64,000 nucleotides of DNA. Source: Dyella subtropica. GTDB taxonomy: Bacteria; Pseudomonadota; Gammaproteobacteria; Xanthomonadales; Rhodanobacteraceae. The notes beneath the pieces were generated by a model. It was given only the letters and a program-made list of their open reading frames with translations. It made no database searches and was not told where the DNA came from. The position numbers and the translations under genes were made by a program. The DNA is taken from contig NZ_JAPDPD010000008.1 of assembly GCF_026283965.1 (NCBI RefSeq), positions 142,403-206,402 of the forward strand. Direction: 5' to 3'. The first letter of the stretch is position 1. Each line of letters begins with the position of its first letter. Shown piece by piece: positions 44,373 through 53,243 of the stretch.

Positions 44373-45188
44373 TCAGGGTGCGGCTATACCCGGAAGCAGC
44401 AGGGGATCCAGCCGCACGCCGAACCAGTTGAAGCCCCAGTGCACATGCGGTCCCGTGGCGCGTCCAGTCATGCCGGCCGCACCGATCACGTCGCCCTGGC
44501 TCACGCGCTGGCCGGCCTTCACGTCCAGCCGCGAAAGATGCAGGAAGTTCGAGCTGAGGCCGAAGCCGTGGTCGAGTAAGACGGTGCCGCCGGTGAGGTA
44601 GAGGTCGGGTTTGGCGAATGTGACGATGCCGGCGGCCGGCGCCTTGATCGGCGTTCCCGTGGGCACGGCGATGTCCATGCCCGAATGCGGCGCCTTTGGA
44701 TCGCCGTTGTAGATGCGCTGGTTGCCGAAGCGTCCGCTGATGCGGCCCTGCACTGGCCAGATGAAGCCCTTGAGGAAATCCTCGCGATTGTCGTCGCGGT
44801 TGCGCGCGGCAGTGACTTCCGCCTGCTCGCGCTTGATGCGTTCCGCAATGTCCGGCGGAGGATTCACGGTCTTCGGTGGCACGCCATCAACGCGTTCAAC
44901 CGGCCAGTCGCGCGATGTCACGGCGATGCGGGCGGTTTCCTGGCGCCCGTCGCGATAAGCGAGATTGACCGTGAGCGGGCCATGTTCGTCACGGCCGGCG
45001 CCGAACACCACGGTGCCATTCGCGCCGACACGTACCGCTTTGCCGCCGACATGGACCTGCGCGATGCCCGGCAGGTTGGCGATCACCAGGCCGCCCTGCG
45101 AGATGCGGCTGGGCAGTTCGGCAGCGAGCGAGGGCAGGGCGGCAAATAACAAGGCGAGCAGCGCGATAGTGCGCAGCGCACCCCTCAT
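44373..45188 (-). CDS. M23-family peptidoglycan metalloendopeptidase
   Basis: Secreted LytM/M23 peptidase, 271 aa. A signal peptide (about 1-25) precedes a beta-rich domain and a helical linker (DIAERIKREQAEVTAARNRD), then the catalytic domain with zinc motif HSGMDIA and the second motif TGPHVHWGF. All zinc ligands are present, so the enzyme is likely active on peptide cross-bridges. Its start overlaps the pyrC stop (ATGA), an odd but clear coupling. Confidence 0.92.
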   Translation of the reverse strand: MRGALRTIALLALLFAALPSLAAELPSRISQGGLVIANLPGIAQVHVGGKAVRVGANGTVVFGAGRDEHGPLTVNLAYRDGRQETARIAVTSRDWPVERVDGVPPKTVNPPPDIAERIKREQAEVTAARNRDDNREDFLKGFIWPVQGRISGRFGNQRIYNGDPKAPHSGMDIAVPTGTPIKAPAAGIVTFAKPDLYLTGGTVLLDHGFGLSSNFLHLSRLDVKAGQRVSQGDVIGAAGMTGRATGPHVHWGFNWFGVRLDPLLLPGIAAP

Positions 45189-46522
45189 CGTGCGAAGGCC
45201 AGCCGTTGGCCGCGCACGGCGGCATTGATCGTCGAGCCGTCCCACACCCGTTCGCCGTTCACGAAGGTGGCAATGATCGAGCTGCTGAAGGTGACGCCCT
45301 CGAACGGCGACCAGCCACATTTGGATAGCACTTCCTCGCGGCGCACCGTGTGCGGCTTGTTCGGGTCGACCAGCACCAGGTCGGCGGCATAGCCTTCGCG
45401 CAGGTAACCGCGCTCCTTCACGTCAAACAGCGTGGCCGGCGCATGCGTGACCGACTCGACCACCCGCTCCAGCGTCAGCTTGCCTTCGAATACACGCTGC
45501 AACGCCGCCTGCAGCGCAAACTGGACCAGCGGCAGGCCGGACGGCGCCTCGTCATAGCGCTGCGCCTTTTCTTCCAGCAGGTGCGGCGCGTGGTCTGTGG
45601 CCAGCACGTCGATCCGCCCGTCGGCCAGCGCCTGGATGATCGCCTCGCGGTCGGCGCCGGTTTTGATCGCGGGATTGCACTTGATCAAGAAACCGAGGCG
45701 CTCGTAGTCGCGGTCGTCGAAATGCAGGAAGTGCACGCAGGTTTCAGCGGTGATCCGCTTGCCCTTGAGCGGGCCAGGCTGGAATAGTGCCAGTTCGTCC
45801 GCGGTGGAAATATGCAGCACATGCAGGCGGCTACCGTGCTTCTGCGCCAGCGCAATGGCGAGGCGGGTGGACTTGATACAGGCCTCGCGCGAGCGGATCA
45901 GCGGGTGCTCGCGAGCGGGGATGTCGTCGCCGTATTTCTCGCGCGCCTTGGCGTGCAGGGCGTCGATCATCGGGGTGTCTTCGCAGTGCGTGATGATCGG
46001 CGTGGGTGCCTCGCGGAAGATGCCGTCGAGCACCTCCGGGTTGTCCACCAGCATGTTGCCGGTGGAGGCGCCCATGAACACCTTGATGCCCGGCGCCGCC
46101 TTCGGGTCGAGCGAGCGGATGGCTTCCAGGTTGTCGTTGCTGGCGCCGAGATAGAACGCGTAGTTCACCGCCGAGGTCTCGGCGGCACGGGCGTACTTGG
46201 CTTCCAGCGAGTCGCGGTCCAGCGCCGGCGGCTTGGTATTGGGCATCTCCATAAAGCTGGTGATACCGCCCGCCGCGCAGGCGCGGGACTCGGAGGCAAT
46301 GTCGGCCTTGTGGGTCAGGCCGGGTTCGCGGAAATGCACCTGGTCGTCGATCATGCCGGGCAGCAGCCACAGGCCGGTGGCATCGATCACCTGCTCGCCA
46401 GGGCGGGCGTCGAGGTCGCCAGCAATGGTCTCGATCCGTCCTTGCTTCACGCGGAGGTCGGCATGGTAGCGGCGGCCTTCGTTGACCAGTTCAGCGTTCT
46501 TGATCAGCCATTCAGTGGACAT
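45185..46522 (-). CDS. pyrC: dihydroorotase
   Basis: Zinc amidohydrolase of pyrimidine synthesis, 445 aa, class I length. It has [16 protein letters not shown] (HxR motif), MEMPNTKPP, the carboxylated-Lys region [12 protein letters not shown], and [12 protein letters not shown]. Start ATG 46522 is inside the end of yidD. The downstream gene is a cell-wall peptidase rather than another pyr gene. Confidence 0.95.
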   Translation of the reverse strand: MSTEWLIKNAELVNEGRRYHADLRVKQGRIETIAGDLDARPGEQVIDATGLWLLPGMIDDQVHFREPGLTHKADIASESRACAAGGITSFMEMPNTKPPALDRDSLEAKYARAAETSAVNYAFYLGASNDNLEAIRSLDPKAAPGIKVFMGASTGNMLVDNPEVLDGIFREAPTPIITHCEDTPMIDALHAKAREKYGDDIPAREHPLIRSREACIKSTRLAIALAQKHGSRLHVLHISTADELALFQPGPLKGKRITAETCVHFLHFDDRDYERLGFLIKCNPAIKTGADREAIIQALADGRIDVLATDHAPHLLEEKAQRYDEAPSGLPLVQFALQAALQRVFEGKLTLERVVESVTHAPATLFDVKERGYLREGYAADLVLVDPNKPHTVRREEVLSKCGWSPFEGVTFSSSIIATFVNGERVWDGSTINAAVRGQRLAFAR

Positions 46523-46772
46523 GGGGTTCCTCATGGGGGCGGCAACGGCGGAAAGAGAACTGCTCGGGCACCGGATCCTCGCCACCCTCACACAGGGGCT
46601 GGCAGCGCAGCAGGCGCCAACCTGTCAGGATGACACCCCGTGCTGGCCCAAAGCGTGCAACGGCAATCCGTGCATAATCGGAACAGCTGGGGTGAAAACG
46701 GCAGCGTCGACCCAATAGCGGGCTGAGCCAGCGCTTGTAGAAGCCGAGCAATAGAAGTATGAGTCGTGTCAC
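46512..46772 (-). CDS. yidD: membrane protein insertion efficiency factor YidD
   Basis: YidD, 86 aa, an amphipathic inner-membrane-associated protein that assists YidC insertion. The family block [24 protein letters not shown] is intact, with conserved Cys. Only a GTG start (46772) fits. It overlaps the pyrC start by 11 bp. YidD usually lies between rnpA and yidC; here it is apart from them. Confidence 0.9.
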   Translation of the reverse strand: MTRLILLLLGFYKRWLSPLLGRRCRFHPSCSDYARIAVARFGPARGVILTGWRLLRCQPLCEGGEDPVPEQFSFRRCRPHEEPHVH

Positions 46773-46898
46773 AACGGTTTTGCGCTGCCTGAGTAGCTTG
46801 CGGCTTGAGTATGGCGCAAGTATTCCAGATGCACGCTTGCCGGTGTAACGCGCATGGGCTATAACACCGGGCCGCCAAGGCCAAAATGGTGAAGGGAA

Positions 46899-48008
46899 AT
46901 GGCGAAAACGACGCGTAGTTCGACAGCAGCCAAGGCGCAGAAGGGAAAAACTGCGGCCAAGGCTAACGGTGTCAAGACCAGCAAGTCGAAAGCAGCCACC
47001 AAGGCCGTCAAGGGCCCGGTGGTCAAGGCGGCCAAGAAGGCCCCGGTCAAGGCTGCGCCGGCCAAGAAGGCGGCTGCTGCCAAGAAACCGGTGGTCAAGA
47101 AAGCCGTCGTCAAGAAGCCGGTCGCCAAGAAGGCGGCCAAGCCCCTTGCCAAGCACGCCTCGGTGGCTAAGAAGGCCGTCGCCAAGCCTCAGCCGAAAAA
47201 GGCAGCGCCGGCCAGCAAACCGGTTGCTAAGAAAGCTGCCGTGAAAGTTGCCGTAAAAAAGGAAGTGGCTGTGAAGCCGACCCCCAAGACGGTGGTCGCT
47301 CCAGCCAAGAAACCGCAGGTGGTGGTCGCCAAGCCAGCCAAGGCCGAACCGGTTCAACCGGTCGCCAAGCCGGCCGCTACCGTCAGCGCCGTACCTTCGA
47401 AGCCCGCTATCCCGCCCCTGAAGGGCAAGGTGGCGAGCGCCATCGCCGTGGCGACCCCGCGCGTGGCCACTGCCACCGCACGCCATATCTCTTCCAAAAA
47501 CCAGAAGACCCCGCAGTCCTCGATGAATAGTTCCGCAGCCGCACTCGACAATGGCGTCACCAAGGAAGACGGGCGTTACGCCCTGCCTTCCACCATCTCC
47601 ATCGATCTGCCGAAGGGCTACCGCCCCTCGAGCAACGAGGAGTACATGAACCCGCGTCAGCTTGCCTACTTCCGCAACAAGCTGCGCGATTGGCGCGACC
47701 AGCTGGTGGAGGAATCGCGCCAGACCATGGAAAACCTGCGCGATGAAGTGCGCGACGTCGGCGACGAAGCCGAGCGCGCCACCCGCGAGACGGAGAACTC
47801 GCTGGAACTGCGCACCCGCGATCGCTACCGCAAGCTGATCTCCAAGATCGACAAGGCGCTGCGCCGGATCGAGGAAGGCCGCTACGGCTACTGCGAAGAA
47901 ACCGACGAGGAAATCGGGGTGGAGCGCCTTGAGGCACGTCCGATCGCTACCTTGTCGCTGGATGCCCAGGAACGTCGCGAGCATCTGCAGAAGCAGATGG
48001 GCGACTGA
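46899..48008 (+). CDS. dksA: DksA-type RNA polymerase regulator with histone-H1-like N-terminal tail
   Basis: 369-aa protein in two parts. Residues 1-195 are Lys/Ala/Pro/Val repeats ([15 protein letters not shown] type) as in histone-H1-like AlgP and HC1 proteins, expected to be disordered and to bind nucleic acid. Residues 215-369 are Dks[17 protein letters not shown], a coiled coil ending with an Asp-containing tip ([15 protein letters not shown]), and [24 protein letters not shown]. Only one of the four zinc-finger cysteines remains, as in some alphaproteobacterial DksA. It should act with ppGpp on rRNA and amino-acid promoters. Possible start further in (ATG 47524) would remove the tail. 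Confidence 0.9.
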   Translation: MAKTTRSSTAAKAQKGKTAAKANGVKTSKSKAATKAVKGPVVKAAKKAPVKAAPAKKAAAAKKPVVKKAVVKKPVAKKAAKPLAKHASVAKKAVAKPQPKKAAPASKPVAKKAAVKVAVKKEVAVKPTPKTVVAPAKKPQVVVAKPAKAEPVQPVAKPAATVSAVPSKPAIPPLKGKVASAIAVATPRVATATARHISSKNQKTPQSSMNSSAAALDNGVTKEDGRYALPSTISIDLPKGYRPSSNEEYMNPRQLAYFRNKLRDWRDQLVEESRQTMENLRDEVRDVGDEAERATRETENSLELRTRDRYRKLISKIDKALRRIEEGRYGYCEETDEEIGVERLEARPIATLSLDAQERREHLQKQMGD

Positions 48009-48034
48009 ACTCGTTCACCTGCGTAAGCTTTCTC

Positions 48035-48073
48035 AAAAGCAAAACCCCGCCGTTGTGCGGGGTTTTTGCTTTT
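48035..48073 (+). terminator. intrinsic terminator between dksA and sufE
   Basis: AAAAGCAAAACCCCGC pairs with GCGGGGTTTTTGCTTTT (one bulged T) around a 6-nt loop. The A/T-rich arms allow use in both directions, serving the convergent genes. Confidence 0.85.
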
Positions 48074-48089
48074 GGGAAAAGCGCGAGCC

Positions 48090-48527
48090 TCAGCCTTCCG
48101 CCAGTTTCGCTGCCGCGTGCGCCTTCAGCTTGCCCAGCATGGCGGCCAAGCCGTTGGAGCGGGTGGGGGAGAGATGCTTGGCCAGGCCGATGGCTTCGAT
48201 GAAGCGCGGTTCGGTGGCGACGATCTCGCGGGCGGAGTGGTCCGAGTAGACGCGCAGCACCAGCGCAATCAACCCCGAGACGATGGCCGAATCGCTGGTG
48301 GCGGCGAAATGCAGTTTCGAGGCATCGCCGCTGGGCACCAGCCACACCATCGACTGGCAGCCGTGCACACGGTGCTCTTCAGTCTTCAGGGCATCCGGGA
48401 AGTCGGGTAGCTGCTTGCCGAGGTCGATCAGGTACTGATAGCGCTCGGTCCAGTCGCCGAAGAAAGCGAACTCGTCGACGATGTCCTGTTGCGCCTGCTC
48501 GGTGCTGGGTATGGCAATAGCATTCAT
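48090..48527 (-). CDS. sufE: cysteine desulfuration protein SufE
   Basis: SufE-family sulfur acceptor, 145 aa, which takes persulfide from a SufS-type desulfurase. The active Cys lies in HRVHGCQSMVWL and the preceding DLGKQLPDFP is typical. No other suf genes are adjacent. It is 28 bp before cysS on the minus strand in reverse order (cysS upstream). Confidence 0.95.
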   Translation of the reverse strand: MNAIAIPSTEQAQQDIVDEFAFFGDWTERYQYLIDLGKQLPDFPDALKTEEHRVHGCQSMVWLVPSGDASKLHFAATSDSAIVSGLIALVLRVYSDHSAREIVATEPRFIEAIGLAKHLSPTRSNGLAAMLGKLKAHAAAKLAEG

Positions 48528-48555
48528 GGCGCCATTATCGCGCGTTTTGCTGCGA

Positions 48556-49938
48556 TCAGCCTTTGGTCACGCTCCAGCGCGTGCCCTGGGCGCCATCTTC
48601 GATCACGATGCCCAGCGCCGTCAGTTCATCGCGAATCGCATCGGCGCGCTTGAAGTCGCGAGCTGCGCGAGCGTTGCGGCGCTCTTCCAGCAGGCTCTCG
48701 ACATGGGCTGCGTCAACCGCGGTAGCGCCAGCATTCTTGAACCAGACCTCGGGATCTTGCTGCAACAAGCCCAGCAAGGCGCCGCCGCCGATCAGGGCTG
48801 CCTTGGCCTCGCGCCGTGTGTCGGCTCCGGCCTGTCGCGCGGCGTCGGCCAGCTGCGACAACTCAGCCAGCGCCTGCGGGGTGTTGAGGTCATCGCACAG
48901 TGCCGCCTCGATGTTCGCGGGCACAGGCAGGGTGCCTTCCGGTAGCTCGACATCGGCCAGATCACGCAGTACGCGATACCAACCGTCCAGCGTGCTCACC
49001 GCCTGGGTGATGGCGCCGTCGGACCAATCCAGTGGCTGGCGGTAGTGGCCTCGCAACAGCATCAGCCGCAGCGCCTCCGGCGGATGCTGCCGCAGCAGCT
49101 CATGTACGTTCAGCACGTTGCCCAGTGATTTGGACATCTTGCGCCCGTCGAAGGTCAGCATGCCGTTGTGCAGCCACCAGTGGGCAAAGGGCTTGCCGCC
49201 GTGCGCGCAGGTGGACTGGGCGATCTCGTTCTCATGGTGCGGGAACTGCAGGTCGACGCCACCGGCATGGATGTCGATGGTGTCGCCCAGATGGGCCTCG
49301 CACATGGCCGAGCACTCGATGTGCCAACCCGGGCGGCCAACCCCCCAGGGGCTGTCCCAGCCAGGCAGGTCCGGCGTGGAGGGCTTCCACAACACAAAGT
49401 CGCCGGGGTTCTTTTTGTAAGGGGCCACTTCCACACGGGCCCCGGCGATCAATTCCTCGGTATCGCGACCGGACAGCGCACCGTAGGCGGCGTAGGTGGA
49501 TACCTCGAACAGCACATGGCCTTCGGCGACATAGGCATGGCCGCTGGCTATCAGGCTCTCGATCATCGTGATGATCTGCCCGATATGCGCCGTCGCGCGC
49601 GGCTCGATGTCCGGCGGGGCGATGCCCAGCCCCGCCATGTCCTCTTGGTAGGCTGCGGTGTAGCGCTCGGTGATGGCGCTGATGTCGCAGTGCAGGTGTT
49701 TGGCCGCGTGGTTGATCTTGTCGTCGACGTCGGTGATGTTGCGGGCGTAGACCAGCTGCGGGTAGTGCCGCCGCAGCAGACTGGCCAGCACGTCGAACAC
49801 CACCGGACCGCGCGCGTTGCCGATATGCACGTAGTGGTAGACCGTCGGGCCGCACACATACATAGTCACTCGCTGCGGGTCGCGCGGGGCGAACGTTCCA
49901 GTGCGGCGGGTGAGGCTGTTGTAGAGCGAAATCGGCAT
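48556..49938 (-). CDS. cysS: cysteinyl-tRNA synthetase
   Basis: Class I synthetase, 460 aa. HIGH-type motif HIGNARG, zinc Cys in [13 protein letters not shown] and the WHIECSAM region, and KMSKSLGN. Start ATG 49938 ([12 protein letters not shown]) fits the family. sufE lies 28 bp downstream on the same strand. Confidence 0.97.
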   Translation of the reverse strand: MPISLYNSLTRRTGTFAPRDPQRVTMYVCGPTVYHYVHIGNARGPVVFDVLASLLRRHYPQLVYARNITDVDDKINHAAKHLHCDISAITERYTAAYQEDMAGLGIAPPDIEPRATAHIGQIITMIESLIASGHAYVAEGHVLFEVSTYAAYGALSGRDTEELIAGARVEVAPYKKNPGDFVLWKPSTPDLPGWDSPWGVGRPGWHIECSAMCEAHLGDTIDIHAGGVDLQFPHHENEIAQSTCAHGGKPFAHWWLHNGMLTFDGRKMSKSLGNVLNVHELLRQHPPEALRLMLLRGHYRQPLDWSDGAITQAVSTLDGWYRVLRDLADVELPEGTLPVPANIEAALCDDLNTPQALAELSQLADAARQAGADTRREAKAALIGGGALLGLLQQDPEVWFKNAGATAVDAAHVESLLEERRNARAARDFKRADAIRDELTALGIVIEDGAQGTRWSVTKG

Positions 49939-50119
49939 TGACGGAGTTCCGGTCCGGGGTGAAGGCCCGCGCAGGCGGCGCGGCGGCCAGCCGGGCATAT
50001 TAACAAGGTGTAAGTACCCCGAGTTGGGCTTAGGTCATTCTAAGCGTCGATTCAGTGTGGTTTTGCTGCAATTCACATTAGCGCAAAGACTGCGCCGGAA
50101 CCCCCTGCTGGAGGTCGTG

Positions 50120-50656
50120 ATGACCAAGTTGTTTTTTGCCGTACTGGTGCTGAGCTTTATAGCCACCAGCGTCGGTGCGCAGGATGCGCGTTACCCCAGT
50201 CCCAATGACGACAACACCCATTATGGATGGGCCGATGTGCTGCGCGTAGACCCTGTCTACGGCGTATCGCGCACCGAGGTGCCGCGCCAGGAGTGCTACG
50301 ACCAGCAGGTGGTCCATCGCGACCCGGGCACTGGTAGCACGGCTGGAACCATCCTGGGCGCCGTTGTCGGTGGTGTGCTGGGCAGCACGGTGGGCAAGGG
50401 CGATGGTCGCCGTGCCGCCACCGTGGTCGGTGCGGTCGCCGGTGGTGCAGTCGGTAACGGTGTGACGCGTAGCGGCGGTGGCGAATACGAATCCACCGAG
50501 ACCCGCTGCCGCCAGGTTGCCGCGGTCAGCGAACAGCGCCGCATCATGGGTTACGACGTGGAATACCGCTACCGCGGCGAGGTGTACGTGTCGCGGCTGA
50601 ACTACGATCCGGGCGAGCGCCTGCGCGTACGGGTCAGCGTGGCCCCGGCTGACTGA
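50120..50656 (+). CDS. exported glycine-zipper (2TM) protein
   Basis: 178-aa protein with a signal peptide (MTKLFFAVLVLSFIATSVGA) and a glycine-zipper segment of two small-residue helices (TAGTILGAVVGGVLGSTVGKG, then AATVVGAVAGGAVGNGV), as in SlyB and rickettsial 17-kDa antigen proteins. Two cysteines flank the zipper (QECYDQ, TRCRQ). A C-terminal beta segment (YDVEYRYRGEVYVSRL) follows. Probably periplasmic or outer-membrane associated. GGAGGT lies upstream. Confidence 0.85.
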   Translation: MTKLFFAVLVLSFIATSVGAQDARYPSPNDDNTHYGWADVLRVDPVYGVSRTEVPRQECYDQQVVHRDPGTGSTAGTILGAVVGGVLGSTVGKGDGRRAATVVGAVAGGAVGNGVTRSGGGEYESTETRCRQVAAVSEQRRIMGYDVEYRYRGEVYVSRLNYDPGERLRVRVSVAPAD

Positions 50657-50682
50657 GCCGGACCTGTCGTGGGGAGTCCAAC

Positions 50683-50713
50683 CCGCCGCCGCCTTCGGGC
50701 GGCGGTTCTTTTT
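50683..50713 (+). terminator. intrinsic terminator after glycine-zipper gene
   Basis: CCGCCGCC pairs with GGCGGCGG around the CCTTCGG loop region, then TTCTTTTT. Confidence 0.75.
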
Positions 50714-50799
50714 GCGCCATCGCCTGCATTCGGTTCTCGCGTATGTTGCACGGCAGCGGGAATCCCGTCATGATGCGCGCTCACCTGTCCGGAACCCTT

Positions 50800-50904
50800 A
50801 TGTCCGCAGCCGTCTATACCGCTACCGTACTCACCAGCGCCCGCATGGCTGCTGGCATGACGTCGCGTGCGCGCCGACCGCTGGTCCGACATTCGGCCGG
50901 GTAG
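50800..50904 (+). CDS. candidate arginine leader peptide
   Basis: Short ORF of 34 codons, ATG 50800 to TAG 50902, with GGA six nt upstream. Five codons are Arg, four of them clustered near the end (residues 23, 25, 26, 30 in TSRARRPLVRHSAG). The stop codon lies at the edge of a segment (50895-50902) that can pair with the left arm of the terminator at 50941. In-frame ATGs at 50770 and 50773 could lengthen it. The layout is that of an attenuation leader for the arginine cluster beginning with argF'. Inferred, not shown; no similar arg leader is known to me. Confidence 0.6.
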   Translation: MSAAVYTATVLTSARMAAGMTSRARRPLVRHSAG

Positions 50905-50966
50905 GCTGTCGCACGCATTTCATGTGTATCGACGACAAAGACCCGGCCATCGAGCCGGGTTTTTTT
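50873..50966 (+). promoter_or_regulatory. candidate ribosome-mediated transcription attenuator of the arginine cluster
   Basis: Four segments are visible: 1, GCCGA at 50873; 2, TCGGCCGGGT at 50893-50902; 3, ACCCGGCC at 50941-50948; 4, GCCGGGT at 50954-50960. 1:2 gives a 5-bp stem, 2:3 an 8-bp antiterminator and 3:4 a 7-bp terminator stem with seven T (50960-50966). A ribosome stalled on the Arg codons would leave segment 2 free to pair with 3; one reaching the TAG would cover 2 and let 3:4 form. Confidence 0.6.
50941..50966 (+). terminator. intrinsic terminator inside the argF' leader
   Basis: ACCCGGC-CATCGA-GCCGGGT followed by seven T. It lies 128 bp before argF' and after the leader ORF, so it would cut off the arginine genes unless prevented. 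Confidence 0.8.
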
Positions 50967-50987
50967 GTTTTTGGTTTTGGGGTTTCG

Positions 50988-51098
50988 ATGGAACCGGCCT
51001 GGCCGGACTGCTTTCCAGAGGTTCTGAGCGCTCGCGGTCGTCGTGTGCATGCAGGGCCAATCGCTTCGGATCGAACATTCAAAGGCACCATGTCATGA
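50988..51098 (+). CDS. possible second upstream ORF coupled to argF'
   Basis: A 36-codon ORF (ATG 50988, stop TGA 51096) follows the leader terminator and overlaps the argF' start codon (ATGA). It contains ARGRRVHAG and another Arg near the end. It might couple argF' translation to upstream reading, but open frames arise easily in GC-rich DNA, so it may be chance. Confidence 0.25.
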   Translation: MEPAWPDCFPEVLSARGRRVHAGPIASDRTFKGTMS

Positions 51099-52102
51099 CG
51101 CTTCGCCATTTCCTCACTACCCAGGATTACAGCCGCGCCGAGATCGATGGTCTGCTCGCGCAAGCGGCCGAGTTCAAGCGCTCACCGCGCGGCCAGCAGT
51201 TGGCCGGCAAGTCGATCGCGCTGCTGTTCTTCAACCCGTCCATGCGTACGCGCACCAGTTTCGAACTGGGTGCGTTCCACCTCGGCGGCCATGCCATCGT
51301 GCTGGCGCCCGGTAAGGATGCGTGGCCGATCGAGTTCGAGGTGGGCAGCGTGATGGACGGCGACACTGAAGAGCACATCGCCGAAGTGGCGCGCGTGCTC
51401 AGCCGCTACGTCGACCTGATCGCCGTGCGCGCCTTCCCCAAGTTCCAGGACTGGACGGTGGATCGCGAAGACAAGGTCATCAAGGCCTTTGCTCAGTACG
51501 CGACCGTGCCGGTGATCAACATGGAAACCATCACCCATCCTTGCCAGGAGCTGGCCCATGCGCTGGCCATGAAAGAACACCTGGGCAACCTGCAGAACAA
51601 GAAGTACGTACTCACCTGGACCTACCACCCCAAGCCGCTCAACACGGCGGTAGCGAACTCGGCGCTGTTGATCGCTACCAAGCTCGGCATGGACGTGACC
51701 TTGCTGTGCCCCACGCCGGATTACGTGCTGGACGAGCGCTACATGGCCTACGGCTATCAGAACGCCAAGGACAACGGCGGCTCGCTCAAGATCAGTCACG
51801 ACATCGAAGAGGCTTATAGCGGCGCCGACGTCGTCTATGCGAAGAGCTGGGGCGCGCTTCCGTTCTTCGGGCGCTGGGAGCAGGAAAGGCCGATCCGCGA
51901 CGCACACAAGCACTTCATCGTCGACGAGGCCAAGATGGCGCTGACCAACCATGGTCTCTTCAGCCACTGCCTGCCGCTGCGCCGCAACGTGAAGGCCACC
52001 GATGCCGTGATGGACGCGCCTTACTGCATCGCCGTCGACGAAGCCGAAAACCGGCTGCACGTGCAGAAGGCCGTGATGGCCTCGCTGCTCGGCCAGCACT
52101 GA
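51095..52102 (+). CDS. argF': N-acetylornithine carbamoyltransferase
   Basis: 335-aa transcarbamylase converting N-acetylornithine and carbamoyl phosphate to N-acetylcitrulline. It matches the Xanthomonas campestris AOTCase type, not ordinary OTCase: carbamoyl-phosphate motif FNPSMRTRTSFELGAFHLGG, the 80s loop GKDAWPIEFEVGSVMDGDTEEH with the Trp that reaches a neighbouring subunit, and HCLPLRRNVKATDAVMD with the Lys that is carboxylated in the known enzyme. AAAGG lies upstream of ATG 51095. First gene of the arginine cluster, preceded by the leader. Confidence 0.93.
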   Translation: MTLRHFLTTQDYSRAEIDGLLAQAAEFKRSPRGQQLAGKSIALLFFNPSMRTRTSFELGAFHLGGHAIVLAPGKDAWPIEFEVGSVMDGDTEEHIAEVARVLSRYVDLIAVRAFPKFQDWTVDREDKVIKAFAQYATVPVINMETITHPCQELAHALAMKEHLGNLQNKKYVLTWTYHPKPLNTAVANSALLIATKLGMDVTLLCPTPDYVLDERYMAYGYQNAKDNGGSLKISHDIEEAYSGADVVYAKSWGALPFFGRWEQERPIRDAHKHFIVDEAKMALTNHGLFSHCLPLRRNVKATDAVMDAPYCIAVDEAENRLHVQKAVMASLLGQH

Positions 52103-52111
52103 GGCCTCCGC

Positions 52112-52744
52112 ATGTACATGCCCAGGCAGTTTCAGGAAATGCGTAACGATGCCTTGCAGGCGTTGATACATGCCTATCCGTTTGCCACCGTGGTGACCGC
52201 GGCGTCGACAGGCTTCACTGCCAACCATCTGCCATTGGAACAGGTGAGCGAAACCACGTTGCACGGTCACGTGGCGCGCGGTAATGAACTGGCAAAAGCC
52301 GACGGCGCCGAGGTGCTGGTGATCTTCCAGGGGCCGGATGCTTACGTCAGCCCCAACTGGTATCCGAGCAAGCATGAAACCGGTCGCGAGGTTCCCACCT
52401 GGAACTATGCCGTCGTGCACGTGCATGGCCGTCTGCGCGTGATCGAAGATCCAGCATGGCTGCGCGCCTTGCTTGAGCGGTTGACTGACCGTCACGAGGC
52501 GGGACAGGCCCAACCCTGGCGCGTGGCGGATGCACCGGGCGATCACACCGACAAATTGTTGCGCGCGATTGTGGGTCTGGAGATCACCGTCGAGCGCATC
52601 GAAGGCAAATTCAAACTGAGCCAAAACCATCCCACGGCCAATCGTGCCGGTGTCGTCGACGGCCTGCGCCAGCGTACACACCGTCACGACAACGACCTGG
52701 CCGACCTGATGATCGCAACCAAGGAACTGTCCGATGGCGCATGA
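52112..52744 (+). CDS. PaiB-family FMN-binding protein
   Basis: PaiB-type FMN-binding split-barrel protein, 210 aa. It shows MPRQFQEMRNDALQALIHAYPFATVV, the FQGPDAYVSPNWYPSK signature and the KFKLSQNHP motif near the end. PaiB proteins are annotated as negative transcriptional regulators but may be FMN enzymes. It begins 9 bp after argF' and overlaps the next gene by 11 bp. It is not part of the arginine pathway as known, so looks inserted. Confidence 0.9.
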   Translation: MYMPRQFQEMRNDALQALIHAYPFATVVTAASTGFTANHLPLEQVSETTLHGHVARGNELAKADGAEVLVIFQGPDAYVSPNWYPSKHETGREVPTWNYAVVHVHGRLRVIEDPAWLRALLERLTDRHEAGQAQPWRVADAPGDHTDKLLRAIVGLEITVERIEGKFKLSQNHPTANRAGVVDGLRQRTHRHDNDLADLMIATKELSDGA

Positions 52745-53210
52745 GCAGCACCGTTATCCCGTCGAAGTCGTGTGGACCGGCAACCGCGGCACCGGTACGC
52801 GGGCGTACCAAGGCTACGGCCGCGAGCACGAGGTACGCATTGCCGGCAAACCGGTGATCGCCGGTTCGTCCGATGCCGCTTTTCGCGGCGACGGCAGCAA
52901 GCACAATCCGGAAGACATGTTGGTGGCCTCGCTGTCGACCTGCCACATGCTTTGGTATCTGCACCTGGCCGCCGACGCCGGTGTCGTGGTGACGTCGTAT
53001 GTCGACAACGCTGAAGGTCTGTTGGTGATCGACGCCAAGGGCGGCCGTTTCACCGAAGCGGTGTTGCGTCCCGAAGTCACCATCACCGCCGACAGCGATG
53101 CGGCCAGGGCCGAGGCGGCCCACGAAGCGGCCCACCACGCCTGCTTCATCGCCAAATCCGTGAATTTTCCGGTGCGCTGCGAACCGCGCATCGTCGTCGC
53201 TTCGGTTTAA
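52734..53210 (+). CDS. OsmC-family protein
   Basis: OsmC-like protein, 158 aa, with the two redox cysteines in LSTCHMLWYLHLAADAG and HHACFIAKSVNFPV, so a thiol peroxidase or related activity is likely. It belongs to a subgroup different from Ohr (7165-7593). It overlaps the PaiB-like gene and is 33 bp before argG. Confidence 0.88.
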   Translation: MAHEQHRYPVEVVWTGNRGTGTRAYQGYGREHEVRIAGKPVIAGSSDAAFRGDGSKHNPEDMLVASLSTCHMLWYLHLAADAGVVVTSYVDNAEGLLVIDAKGGRFTEAVLRPEVTITADSDAARAEAAHEAAHHACFIAKSVNFPVRCEPRIVVASV

Positions 53211-53243
53211 CTCTCCATCTTTATTTCCAGGATTTCGCAAGCC

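Noticed and set aside
47062..47984. Minus-strand frame joining yidD to the antisense of the DksA gene
   Set aside because: The Gly/Leu/Arg-rich part is the complement of the Lys/Ala repeat; only the yidD end is real.
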